This document shows positions 41,861 to 50,049 of a stretch of 64,000 bases of DNA, piece after piece. The stretch lies in NCBI GenBank assembly GCA_027460525.1, contig JAPZAS010000026.1:1-64000 (forward strand), read 5' to 3'. The notes under the pieces were generated by a model. It did no database searches. It was given only the letters and a program-made list of their open reading frames with translations, and had not been told where the DNA came from. Source of the DNA: Candidatus Methanoperedens sp. GTDB lineage: Archaea; Halobacteriota; Methanosarcinia; Methanosarcinales; Methanoperedenaceae. The stretch's first letter is position 1. Each line of letters starts with the position of its first letter. The translations under genes and the position numbers were made by a program.

Positions 41861-42856
41861 ATGACTATTGCAATTGAAGTTAAAGGGCTTGTTAAGATTT
41901 ATGATGGCAAGGTTCGAGCTTTAGATGGTGTTGATCTAAAAGTTAAAGCCGGAGATGTTTTTGCCCTGTTAGGCCCTAATGGATCGGGCAAAACTACATT
42001 GATGCGGATTTTAACAACTCAATTTAAACCCACATCCGGTGAAGCATCTATTTTCGGATTAGATGTTGTCAGGAGGGATGCTGAAGTCAGGAAAGTTATC
42101 AGCTACGTTCCTCAGGAGACGAGTGTCTGGACCGATATCAGCGGCTTTGAGAATCTTCTCATATATGCCAAAATTTACGGGCTTCCTTCTAGCTATAGGA
42201 AGAAGGTTATCCAGGATGCGCTAGAAAGCATGGGCATGGATGCGGTTGCGAATAACCTTGTTAAAACATACTCTGGCGGCATGATCAGGAGGCTTGAGAT
42301 GGCATGTGCTATGCTCATTAGACCTAAGATTTTGTTTCTGGATGAACCTACATTAGGCCTGGATCCTTCTGCCAGAAAAGCTGTCTGGGAGAAGCTGACA
42401 TCTTTTAAGAAGGAATATGATACAACTGTATTTTTTAACACACATTACATGGATGAGGCTGACCTTTACTCTGATGAGATAGCTATAATTGATAGGGGTA
42501 AGATTGTCAAGTTCGGTACGGCTGATGAACTTAAACATTCCATCAGGAGAGAGGTCATTCAATTCAGTTTAATGAATCATATTGTTGATGAAAATGTTTT
42601 AAAGAGGATTAGAGGTTTAGATTTTGTCAGCGACGTTATTATTTCCAATTCGGAACTCAGTGTCGTTGTTGAGGATGCAGAAACTGCGCTACCTGTTGTT
42701 ATGGAGGTTCTAAGAAATGAGGGCATATCTGTAAAGAAAATATCTACGGACAGGCCAAATTTAGATGATGTATTCCTAAAGTATACTGGAACTGTGTCCT
42801 CGATAAGTGGCGTTAGTGAAATCAGGCAAGTTAGGAGTATTGGCAGGAAGAGATAG
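41861..42856 (+). CDS. DrrA-like ABC exporter ATPase
   Basis: A 331-residue ATP-binding subunit. Walker A is GPNGSGKTT, the Q-loop SYVPQETSVW, the signature TYSGGMIRRLEMA, Walker B ILFLDEPTLGLDP and the H-loop His in NTHYMDEAD. Residues about 235-320 form the extra C-terminal domain typical of DrrA/NodI-type exporters (VIISNSELSVVVEDAE, then DRPNLDDVFLKYTG). It is followed 2 bp later by the matching permease. Codon and base use are slightly more A+T-rich than the 60.0-61.6-kb paralogue. Substrate unknown. Confidence 0.92.
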   Translation: MTIAIEVKGLVKIYDGKVRALDGVDLKVKAGDVFALLGPNGSGKTTLMRILTTQFKPTSGEASIFGLDVVRRDAEVRKVISYVPQETSVWTDISGFENLLIYAKIYGLPSSYRKKVIQDALESMGMDAVANNLVKTYSGGMIRRLEMACAMLIRPKILFLDEPTLGLDPSARKAVWEKLTSFKKEYDTTVFFNTHYMDEADLYSDEIAIIDRGKIVKFGTADELKHSIRREVIQFSLMNHIVDENVLKRIRGLDFVSDVIISNSELSVVVEDAETALPVVMEVLRNEGISVKKISTDRPNLDDVFLKYTGTVSSISGVSEIRQVRSIGRKR

Positions 42857-42858
42857 CT

Positions 42859-43629
42859 ATGACGATGATGGATTCCCTGAGGGAAATGTTTGCTATGATA
42901 GAACTTGAGCTACGGAGGCTCAAGCATGACAGAGCTGAAATATTCACCAGGGCTATTCAACCAATTTTATGGTTAGCTGTTTATGGAACTGTCATGAGCC
43001 ATGTTAAGGCTATACCTACTGATGGGATACCTTACCTCGATTATATCACTCCTGGCGTTTTGCTACAATCTACTATATTTGTATCGGTCTTTTATGGTTT
43101 AACTATCGTGTGGGAAAGAGAAACAGGAATTTTGAAAAAGCTTCTTGTTGCTCCAGCTTCAAGGTATGCTACTGTTATAGGCAGGTCTATAGCTTCAGGG
43201 GTCAGGGCGATTTTCCAGGTCTTGATAATTATACCAGTTGCGGTGCTTATTGGAGTTAATTTTGTACCGAACCCTCTATACTTCTTTACAGCGATTTTAA
43301 TAATATTCTTTGTTTCAGGCGGGTTTGCCGCCCTCTCTATTTTTGTAGCATCTTTAATGAAAACCAGAGAGAGGTTCATGGGCATAGGTCAAGCTCTGAT
43401 CATGCCGCTCTTCTTTGTCAGTAATGCTTTATATCCAATTAAGTTGATGCCCACTGTCTTACAATACTTCGCGATTTTTAATCCTCTGATTTATGCAGTG
43501 GATGCTGCGAGAGGTTTGATGATCAGCGGAGATCTGACTAATCTTCCATATGATATTGCGGCTATTGCAATTTTCGATACAATAATGTTTGCGGCGGCTT
43601 CAATAAGCTTCAGGAAAATTATAGAATAA
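42859..43629 (+). CDS. DrrB-like ABC-2 permease
   Basis: A 256-residue membrane subunit with six predicted helices. ABC-2 signatures: IFTRAIQPILWLAVYGTVM, ITPGVLLQSTIFVSVFYGLTIVWERETGILKKLLVAPASR and PLFFVSNALYPIKLMP...NPLIYAVDAARGLM. The gap to the ATPase stop is 2 bp, so translation is coupled. It probably exports a drug or lipid-like compound; nothing in the sequence fixes the substrate. Confidence 0.92.
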   Translation: MTMMDSLREMFAMIELELRRLKHDRAEIFTRAIQPILWLAVYGTVMSHVKAIPTDGIPYLDYITPGVLLQSTIFVSVFYGLTIVWERETGILKKLLVAPASRYATVIGRSIASGVRAIFQVLIIIPVAVLIGVNFVPNPLYFFTAILIIFFVSGGFAALSIFVASLMKTRERFMGIGQALIMPLFFVSNALYPIKLMPTVLQYFAIFNPLIYAVDAARGLMISGDLTNLPYDIAAIAIFDTIMFAAASISFRKIIE

Positions 43630-43874
43630 CTTGGCTCACTCAAGGTTAATGTTACAATTCGTTAGAAAAGATATCGTGTCCTATGCCTGACCAGGTATCG
43701 AGTGCTGTCGAGACCAATGGATTTCCAATCCGAGGTTCTTACAAGATAGCTTTTATAAACAAAAATATCCGAATTGTAATTTAACTATTTTGAAATATAT
43801 TGGCCACTAGACACTTCCTAAATATGAAAGAAAAAATTTGAGGTCCAAATGTAATTGCTGGAGAAGAATAAGGT

Positions 43875-44090
43875 ATGAAACATTCCCAATATCAACACGA
43901 TAACAAGAATCCCTCGTTAACCTACTTGTTTACTTCTTTTCTGAGATTAGGAGCTACCTCATTTGGTGGCCCGGCTATGGTAGCCGACATTCACAAAATG
44001 GCAGTTGTAAATCAACGCCATGTTTCAGAAGTCAGGATATGTTATCTGCAAACCTATTTTGGGGGTAGTAAACTTACTCCTTTTACATAG
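43875..44090 (+). pseudogene. N-terminal fragment of a ChrA-type chromate transporter
   Basis: The frame reads TYLFTSFLRLGATSFGGPAM then VADIHKMAVVNQRHVSE, the start of the chromate ion transporter (CHR) family (FLKLGxxSFGGPAM is diagnostic). After about 50 residues the similarity stops (VRICYLQTYFGG is unrelated) and the ORF ends. A full CHR domain is about 180-400 residues, so this is truncated and non-functional. It lies in the 534-bp stretch 43630-44163, which otherwise contains only a weak 10-bp inverted pair (43652-43661 and 43770-43779). Confidence 0.75.
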
Positions 44091-44163
44091 GAATCCCCTA
44101 AGAAGAATCAGAAAAAAGAAGAGAAGAGTTTAAAATTACCTGGGTTATTTATTTACTTTGATT

Positions 44164-44565
44164 ATGGAAATATTTCAAATAGACGAGAATTTGTATCAGA
44201 GTTCCATGATAGACGATGTGGAAAGGGTTAAGATATTTGACGCTTGCATCGATTTGGCAGGCGGCATAGACCCGGATGCAAGCGATTTTAAGATTTATCT
44301 AAAATGGACAATAGAAGATGCAGGATTGCCTGATTTGGATATTTTGAAGATAATTGCGTCTTTTGGATACGATTTGGTTTATAAAAAGAAGATGAAAGTT
44401 TTGGTTCATTGCGAAAAAGGGATCAATCGGGCAAGTTTGCTCAACGGCGTAATTTTGTGGATGAAAGGAATGAGGAGTCAAGAGATCGTTGATTATATCA
44501 GAGGCAAAAGACCGGGTGCTCTATTTAATCAAAATTTTGTAAATTATCTGATAAATTTGAAATGA
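44164..44565 (+). CDS. Dual-specificity phosphatase-like protein
   Basis: A 133-residue phosphatase of the cysteine-based dual-specificity family. The P-loop is VHCEKGINRAS (HCxxGxxR), with Asp in a preceding DAGLPDLDIL loop as candidate general acid. The N-terminus FQIDENLYQSSMID is the family start, and SQEIVDYIRGKRPGA is the closing helix. ATG at 44164 replaces an in-frame upstream TTG. It may dephosphorylate proteins, RNA or inositol-type phosphates; the target is unknown. Confidence 0.85.
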   Translation: MEIFQIDENLYQSSMIDDVERVKIFDACIDLAGGIDPDASDFKIYLKWTIEDAGLPDLDILKIIASFGYDLVYKKKMKVLVHCEKGINRASLLNGVILWMKGMRSQEIVDYIRGKRPGALFNQNFVNYLINLK

Positions 44566-44698
44566 TGGATAATTAAGGAAGCGTTATGTTACGCTCCCGT
44601 ATTCGAGTATCCTTATTCACATTTAAGAGAAACATCTTTCCAGTATCATGACTTTAGCTATCATTTTCTGAAGATTTTATCTCTTTTAGTTTATTACT

Positions 44699-44922
44699 TC
44701 ACTCAATTTTCAACGGCTTTTTCTTCTTGATTTCTGTCTTGGGCATCTTTATTTCAAGAACACCTTTCTCATACAAGGCCTTGGAATTGTCAGGGTCAAC
44801 AGGCGATGGCAGTGAAATTGCGAGATAATAACTCCCGCTGCGCCTTTCCCTGTATACATACCCCTTCTTTTCCTTTTTCTCCTCGTGCTCTGTCTCAGCT
44901 GATATCTCAAGCCTGCCCCTGG
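44699..44922 (-). pseudogene. C-terminal half of a second hsp20
   Basis: The reverse strand reads RLEISAETEHEEKKEKKGYV, YRERRSGSYYLAISLPSPVD, PDNSKALYEKGVLEIKMPK and KTEIKKKKPLKIE before TGA. This is very similar to residues about 85-156 of the intact Hsp20 at 32957. There is no start codon or N-terminal arm; a TGA precedes the segment and it is joined to an RPA fragment. It is a truncated copy. Confidence 0.85.
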
Positions 44923-45089
44923 GTCAGAGCTTCCGTGGTTTCCCTGTTCAGCAGGATGCCCTGCACCTTCTCTCCGTCGTCCATGACCGCTTTCACGCGA
45001 AGGTCGTATGTTCTTTCCACCTTCCCGTGTTCGACGCATGCGCCTTTTACCAGCGCCCTGTTGCATTCTGGGCAGCTTATCCTATATTT
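44907..45089 (-). pseudogene. RPA (replication protein A) zinc-finger/OB fragment
   Basis: Directly after the helicase stop, and in the same frame, the reverse strand reads SCPECNRALVKGACVEHGKV then ERTYDLRVKAVMDDGEKVQG and ILLNRETTEALTQGQA. This is the zinc-finger plus start of the last OB-fold of archaeal RPA, the ssDNA-binding protein. It lacks both ends and runs into the hsp20 fragment at about 44915. A recombination scar joining two truncated genes is the simplest reading. Confidence 0.75.
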
Positions 45090-48000
45090 TCAATCCCCAC
45101 AATACAACCTAAATCCGCACTCCTCACAAGCCTTCTCATCCTTCGTCCTCTCAAACCCATGTTCATAATCATGTGCTATCTTCTTCGCTATCTCAATCAT
45201 ATCATCAATAGCATTCCCATCAAGCCCTTCCATCCGTGAACTGCCCGCGCTCTCAAACTTCCCATCCTTCAGTTCAAAAGTCCTGGGAATGGGAAGACCG
45301 AGCTGTTCCAGTGTGAGTCTTTTCACCTTGTATTTTGGATAAACATGTTCAATACCCAGGGCATACAGTAAAAGCTGTCGTGAGCGCTCAACAGGTACAG
45401 GTTCAGATTTCCCTGTCTTGTAATCGATGATCTCGATCGCATCCTTTGTCCCGGGGATCAGATCCACCCTGTCAATAAACCCCTTGAAAGTAAAACCTCC
45501 AAGCTGTACAGCGAATCTCTGCTCAACCATCAGGTTATTTGCAATTCTATTTTTGTTCCGCTCCCAGAATACATCGAGCGCTCCAGTTGCAGTTTCAATG
45601 TCAACGCCCCTGAAATCAGGTTCTTTTGCGACTGTATCCCTTATCTTATACAACCTTTCTTTTGTGGTAATCTTTTCACTCACTGCTATCTCAAGCACCT
45701 TATGAACAAAATTCCCCCTTCTCATGGCTCCGGTAGAATCTTCGGAATCGCGTGCAGGCATCCTGAGAAGCTCCAAGAGTTCATACTGGCGCGGACATCG
45801 CTCATAGGTACTTATTGAGGAATAGCTGAAAGTCATACTTGCGGGATTGAATTTCAATCCGTTCTTCTTTTCCTTTATCTTCCCTAAAATCCTGTCAGCA
45901 TCATCGGTAGGGTCTATTTTTGACCAGTTGGAATCAATAAGCTCCTTAAAATCCGGCGTCTCCCCCACCCTCAGAGCCTGATACAGCAGCGCATTTTTCA
46001 TGATTTCATTAAAATCTCCTGAATCAAGCGACTCTATAAGAAGCCTCTTACGCATTGCCTTTTCCCGTTCAAGCGCGCTATCCTTTACCATTTCCCTGAC
46101 TTTGGTATCGGTATCCCTGAAATAACTGAGATCACCGATACTGATATTCCCCCCGGCTCTCCAGTTATTGTATCCAATATCCATAAGGAACTCGGAGGGC
46201 TCTCTTTCATCCTCTGCATATCTGGTCGCCAGGGTCAGGAAAAGATGTTCTTTTGCTCTTGTTAGCGCAACATAGGCGAGACGTCTTTCCTCTTCTTTTT
46301 TGATCTCTTTTTTGCGCTCCCTGATTGCCTTTTCAATATCTTTGACAGATTTATCCTCAAAGATGTCACTGTACTGCTCCATCAGTTCAGGAGGAATGAG
46401 TGGCTCTGCGCCTCCCCGGTACAGTGGGAATTTATCTTTTGCGAGGTTCGTGAGAAATACAACGCTGAATTCCAGCCCTTTCGCCGCATGTATGGTCATG
46501 AGGTTTATGGCATCCTCATCCGCTATCCTTGCAGGAGGCGGGTTGCCGTCCATCTCATCAAGGATCTCAAGATAATCTATGAACAGGCTCAGGTCCTTTC
46601 CATGGAACTCCTCAAAATTACTGGCCAATTCATGAAGCTGCCTGAGATTCAAAAGCGCTTCCCTGCTGCGCTTTGTGTCAGTGTGGGCGAATTGCCTTGA
46701 GAGACCCGACAGGTCATAGACCTCAAGGATCAGGTCTGATACATCAAGGTTCTTCTTGCCGCAAAGCGAATCTATCCTCTTTTTAACGTTGCTTATGGTC
46801 TCAAGACCGCTCTTTGAAAGTCCGAGCGCATCGATATTGTGATAGATGGCTTCCTGGAACGAGACCCATTTTTTCTTGAGGTATTCTCCTATCCTGATGG
46901 AATCTTCCTGGCTCAATGCATTATTGTAATGGAATATCCTCCACCATGCCTCTGTCCCGCGGGCTGCGGGATGGGAGATATTGTTGATCACATAAAGGTA
47001 AGCAAGAGCAGTCTTTATCTCAGGCTGCTTCAGGAAATCGGTATCATCTTTGACCCGGAAAGGCAAACCCCTGTTCTCAAGAGCCTGCCTCACCTTTCGT
47101 CCCTGGGCGTGAGTCCTGGATAATATGGCGATCTCTTTTGGAGGAATACCCTGTGCCAGAAAAACCTCGATATTCTCCACTATGGCTCTTGCTTCTTCGT
47201 TATCATCCTCTGTTTCAATGATACGGACGTTCTCACCTTCAATATCTTTGTGATTCTTGAGAAGCTGGCATTCATGCTTTTTCTCCTCAGAATAGTTCTT
47301 TTCGATCAGAGTGTGGGCGACTCTGAGAATCTTATTAGTCGACCTGAAACTGACATCCAGTGACACGATGCCTTTGTCTGAAAGGGTAAATTGCTTTTTG
47401 AACTCCTCGATATTATTGGTATACGCCCCACGGAATGCATAGATGGTCTGGTTTGGATCCGCCACCACTGTTATGTTCTTATTCGCTGCCGTGAGCTTCT
47501 TGATCAGTTCGAACTGGACATAGTTGGTATCCTGGAATTCATCAATGATGATGTAGCGGAATATATCGCTTAATTCCTGCGTGCCATACACGTCGAGATA
47601 CCAGAGAGCGATCTTATTAAGGTCACCGTAATCCAGTGCGCCAATAGCTGATTTCTTTTCTTCGTATTTCTCCCAGGCTGATATGAAGTTTGAATATTTC
47701 AGGTATTCTTCATAGAGGTCTATGAATTCGGAGTATCGTTTTTTCTCTGCCTGTTTTGCCTTCTTATCTTCGTTGTCTTTGAATTCCTGAAGATGGAAGG
47801 TATTGAGCTTGAATTTGTATTCGCGATACAGTTCCTTCCATGTGCTCTCATCTTTTTCGATATCCTGAACCTGTTTCTTAAGCTTTTCAAGAAATTCTTT
47901 GAATTTGTTTATGGAGATATTCAGGTCTTTGGATTTTCCGATAGTGTTCGCATACAGGCTGGCGGTCCTTGCATCTGTCCCGAGTTCCCTGAATATGAAA

Positions 48001-48353
48001 ATAGCTGAATCGATTTCCTCGAATATCTTGAAGTCGCCGGGAACTTTGCATCTGTCAGCGTGATCCTTGATGAGTTCGGCGCAGAATGAGTGGAAAGTCT
48101 TAACGATCACTTCCTTTCCCTGAAGGAGTTTCTCGACCTTTTCGCGCATGTTCCTTGCGGCTTCTTTGGAGAATGTAAGAGCGAGGATCTGGGAGGGGTC
48201 GATGGCTTCCTTTTCGACCATGTAAGCGATCTTGGCTGTGATGGTCGTGGTCTTGCCTGTGCCTGCGCCTGCGAGGATCAGTTGGGGGCCGTGGGTGTGT
48301 TTTATGGCTTCGAGCTGGCGGGGTTTTAAGGTTGAGAGGAGGGAGTTTAACAA
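45090..48353 (-). CDS. UvrD-family helicase fused to Fe-S PD-(D/E)XK nuclease
   Basis: A 1087-residue DNA helicase-nuclease. Helicase motifs: LILAGAGTGKTTTI (I), ALTFSKEAARNM (Ia), YIIIDEFQDTNYVQ (II), VADPNQTIYAFRGA (III), VSLDVSFRSTNKIL (IV), INLMTIHAAKGLEFSVVFL (V) and RLAYVALTRAKEHLFLT (VI). Residues about 840-1087 are a RecB/AddB-type nuclease with GFIDRVDLIP...IEIIDYKTGK and cysteines in YERCPRQYELL and the terminal CEECGFRLYC that would bind a 4Fe-4S cluster. The layout matches single-chain AddA/RecB-like enzymes that process DNA ends. No AddB partner or Chi-recognition gene is adjacent. Confidence 0.92.
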   Translation of the reverse strand: MLNSLLSTLKPRQLEAIKHTHGPQLILAGAGTGKTTTITAKIAYMVEKEAIDPSQILALTFSKEAARNMREKVEKLLQGKEVIVKTFHSFCAELIKDHADRCKVPGDFKIFEEIDSAIFIFRELGTDARTASLYANTIGKSKDLNISINKFKEFLEKLKKQVQDIEKDESTWKELYREYKFKLNTFHLQEFKDNEDKKAKQAEKKRYSEFIDLYEEYLKYSNFISAWEKYEEKKSAIGALDYGDLNKIALWYLDVYGTQELSDIFRYIIIDEFQDTNYVQFELIKKLTAANKNITVVADPNQTIYAFRGAYTNNIEEFKKQFTLSDKGIVSLDVSFRSTNKILRVAHTLIEKNYSEEKKHECQLLKNHKDIEGENVRIIETEDDNEEARAIVENIEVFLAQGIPPKEIAILSRTHAQGRKVRQALENRGLPFRVKDDTDFLKQPEIKTALAYLYVINNISHPAARGTEAWWRIFHYNNALSQEDSIRIGEYLKKKWVSFQEAIYHNIDALGLSKSGLETISNVKKRIDSLCGKKNLDVSDLILEVYDLSGLSRQFAHTDTKRSREALLNLRQLHELASNFEEFHGKDLSLFIDYLEILDEMDGNPPPARIADEDAINLMTIHAAKGLEFSVVFLTNLAKDKFPLYRGGAEPLIPPELMEQYSDIFEDKSVKDIEKAIRERKKEIKKEEERRLAYVALTRAKEHLFLTLATRYAEDEREPSEFLMDIGYNNWRAGGNISIGDLSYFRDTDTKVREMVKDSALEREKAMRKRLLIESLDSGDFNEIMKNALLYQALRVGETPDFKELIDSNWSKIDPTDDADRILGKIKEKKNGLKFNPASMTFSYSSISTYERCPRQYELLELLRMPARDSEDSTGAMRRGNFVHKVLEIAVSEKITTKERLYKIRDTVAKEPDFRGVDIETATGALDVFWERNKNRIANNLMVEQRFAVQLGGFTFKGFIDRVDLIPGTKDAIEIIDYKTGKSEPVPVERSRQLLLYALGIEHVYPKYKVKRLTLEQLGLPIPRTFELKDGKFESAGSSRMEGLDGNAIDDMIEIAKKIAHDYEHGFERTKDEKACEECGFRLYCGD

Positions 48354-48434
48354 ATATACATCACTCCTGAATAATAATACTTTGCAAGAAATATTTTAGT
48401 TATTTTAGTGCGAGAATCCCATGTTTTCATATTC

Positions 48435-48701
48435 TCAACATTTCCGGTAAATCTTTTTCCTGTGACCTGCTTCTATCACCAGGATCAGCAAACGCTCATT
48501 TTCTAAGTAAAGGATAACCCGATATTCACCAACACGGTGAGTATATAGAGGATTCTTTTGTGTCCCTTTGATGTTTTTGACATGAGGATAAGGATTATCT
48601 TTAATGCTGTTTATTGATCGAATTATGCTCTGTGCAATTTCCAGAGGTAACTTTTTGAGATCCTCTCTTGCTTTTGAAGTGTATTCGACCTTATAACTCA
48701 T
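48435..48701 (-). CDS. RelE/ParE-type toxin
   Basis: An 88-residue RelE-superfamily toxin: YKVEYTSKAREDLKKLP, then SIKDNPYPHVKNIKG, YTHRVGEYRVILYLENERLLIL and terminal GHRKKIYRKC. Basic residues including Arg in YRVI and the C-terminal RKKIY match the mRNA-cleaving site of RelE. Its ATG overlaps the antitoxin stop by 4 bp. Toxin in second position is the normal order. Confidence 0.9.
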   Translation of the reverse strand: MSYKVEYTSKAREDLKKLPLEIAQSIIRSINSIKDNPYPHVKNIKGTQKNPLYTHRVGEYRVILYLENERLLILVIEAGHRKKIYRKC

Positions 48702-48934
48702 TTCAGGTCAAACTCTGTCATGATATCTTCTTCGGAATGCATGCGTCCGTGTTTTATGTCTTCAAGAGCTTCTTCTATACCCTTTATCGCCTCATCGCTG
48801 AGCGGTTCTTCATCTATTGCCAGATTGGTCAATCTTTCTATAACGGAACTATATGATTCGCGAGAATGATATTTTAGAGAGGTAAGTTTATCCTTTACCT
48901 TTGGGTCTAAACAGATCGTTGTGGTAGCTATCAT
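48698..48934 (-). CDS. Antitoxin partner of the RelE-type toxin
   Basis: A 78-residue protein beginning MIATTTICLDPKVKDKLTSL with the pattern HSRESYSSVIERLT, as in ribbon-helix-helix antitoxins of archaeal TA pairs. The C-terminal half (EEPLSDEAIKGIEEALEDIK) is an acidic helix that would wrap the toxin. It is the first gene of the pair, with an imperfect palindrome before its start. Confidence 0.8.
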   Translation of the reverse strand: MIATTTICLDPKVKDKLTSLKYHSRESYSSVIERLTNLAIDEEPLSDEAIKGIEEALEDIKHGRMHSEEDIMTEFDLK

Positions 48935-48937
48935 ATA

Positions 48938-48964
48938 TGTTACTATAGGTATCTATATGTAATA
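48938..48964 (-). promoter_or_regulatory. Imperfect palindrome at the toxin-antitoxin promoter
   Basis: The stretch tgttactatag-gtat-ctatatgtaata is an inverted repeat with one mismatch and one indel and overlaps the TATA-like region immediately before the antitoxin ATG (48934). This is where an autoregulating antitoxin-toxin complex would bind. The role is inferred by position. Confidence 0.4.
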
Positions 48965-49067
48965 TACTCTTCGGTAATTGATCCTTCGTAACCCCTTCGA
49001 CAATATCCACGCCTTCAAGCGCCATCTGAAGGAAAACTGGCATCTACTGACATGGTGCCTTTTGTGA

Positions 49068-50036
49068 TTACTTTTTTAGAGACGCTGCCACCCTGTCTTC
49101 AGCAAACGATGGTTCTCTCCAAAACTTGTTTTCATCCCATATCCTTTTGGCTTTTTTCCTTACAATTCTCTCACCAATCTCTGCGGATATTACGGGAATC
49201 GGCGGTACTAAATACAACGCTGAGCTTAACAATCCCAATATCTTATTGCGTTTTTTAATCCTGTCTATCCTTGCATGCAGTACATCTTCTTGCAGGGTTT
49301 GCCCGCGAAGCGACCTGTACGTGGCTCTACCTATTTCCATCGCCGCACCTTCACTCCAGCGGACGCAGGCTGCAAGTGATGTAGTCTCTCCCCCATAAGA
49401 AGTATTTTTCCGAAGTATTGCCTTTCTCAGGTCATCCCCTGTACAGCCTGAAAAAGTTGTATACGCGTTGCCAACCATTTCTATGGAATGCGCATCGCTT
49501 CCACCCATGCTGGCTTTCCCATTCGTAATACTCTTTCTTAAAGCGAGCCTGTTTGAATAGGGGTCGCGGTGTATGGCGTTGAAGACTTCAATCCCATCTA
49601 AATCCAGATACTTTACTTTGCGCCCAAGGCACGAGCAGTGCGGGCTGAATGGATGGGGTGCTACGGCAATCCCGCCCTGATTATGAATACGTTCTGCGGT
49701 TTCTTCTGCACCGAGCCCTGGTTCTATTCTTTCCTGGAGAAAAAGACCGATCATCTCGCCTTCGGCAGTAGAAATCTCTTCACCAATAACAATCACAATT
49801 CCTTGCAAACCTTCGGCATATTTTTGTGCTTTAAGAGCACCGGCTATAGAATTATGGTCTGTAATGCATAGAACATCAAGATCTCTCTTTATTGCAGCCT
49901 TGACAACCATATCCGGCTCGGATATTGAATCCGGAAACTGGGCAAGTGAATATTTGCTGAATCCTGAATATTTGGTATGGACATGCGTGTCAGCTTTTCT
50001 GCAATTTTCCAAGTTACAGCCAGGGATATTTTTCAA
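49068..50036 (-). CDS. PHP-domain metal-dependent phosphoesterase
   Basis: A 322-residue protein with a PHP domain (residues about 15-235): ADTHVHTKYSGFS, CITDHNSIAGALKA, GEEISTAEGEMIGLFL, APHPFSPH and GGSDAHSIEMVG provide the metal-binding His/Asp set. Relatives act as nucleotide or sugar phosphoesterases. The C-terminal 90 residues are helical and basic, with one hydrophobic stretch (LGLLSSALYLVPPIPVI) that may touch the membrane. It lies 13 bp after the MacB-like permease in the same direction. Confidence 0.85.
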   Translation of the reverse strand: MKNIPGCNLENCRKADTHVHTKYSGFSKYSLAQFPDSISEPDMVVKAAIKRDLDVLCITDHNSIAGALKAQKYAEGLQGIVIVIGEEISTAEGEMIGLFLQERIEPGLGAEETAERIHNQGGIAVAPHPFSPHCSCLGRKVKYLDLDGIEVFNAIHRDPYSNRLALRKSITNGKASMGGSDAHSIEMVGNAYTTFSGCTGDDLRKAILRKNTSYGGETTSLAACVRWSEGAAMEIGRATYRSLRGQTLQEDVLHARIDRIKKRNKILGLLSSALYLVPPIPVISAEIGERIVRKKAKRIWDENKFWREPSFAEDRVAASLKK

Positions 50037-50049
50037 TCAGATCACCATC

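Noticed and set aside
43652-43779. Possible MITE bounded by ttacaattcg / cgaattgtaa
   Set aside because: Only 10-bp ends, no target-site duplication and no second copy in the window.
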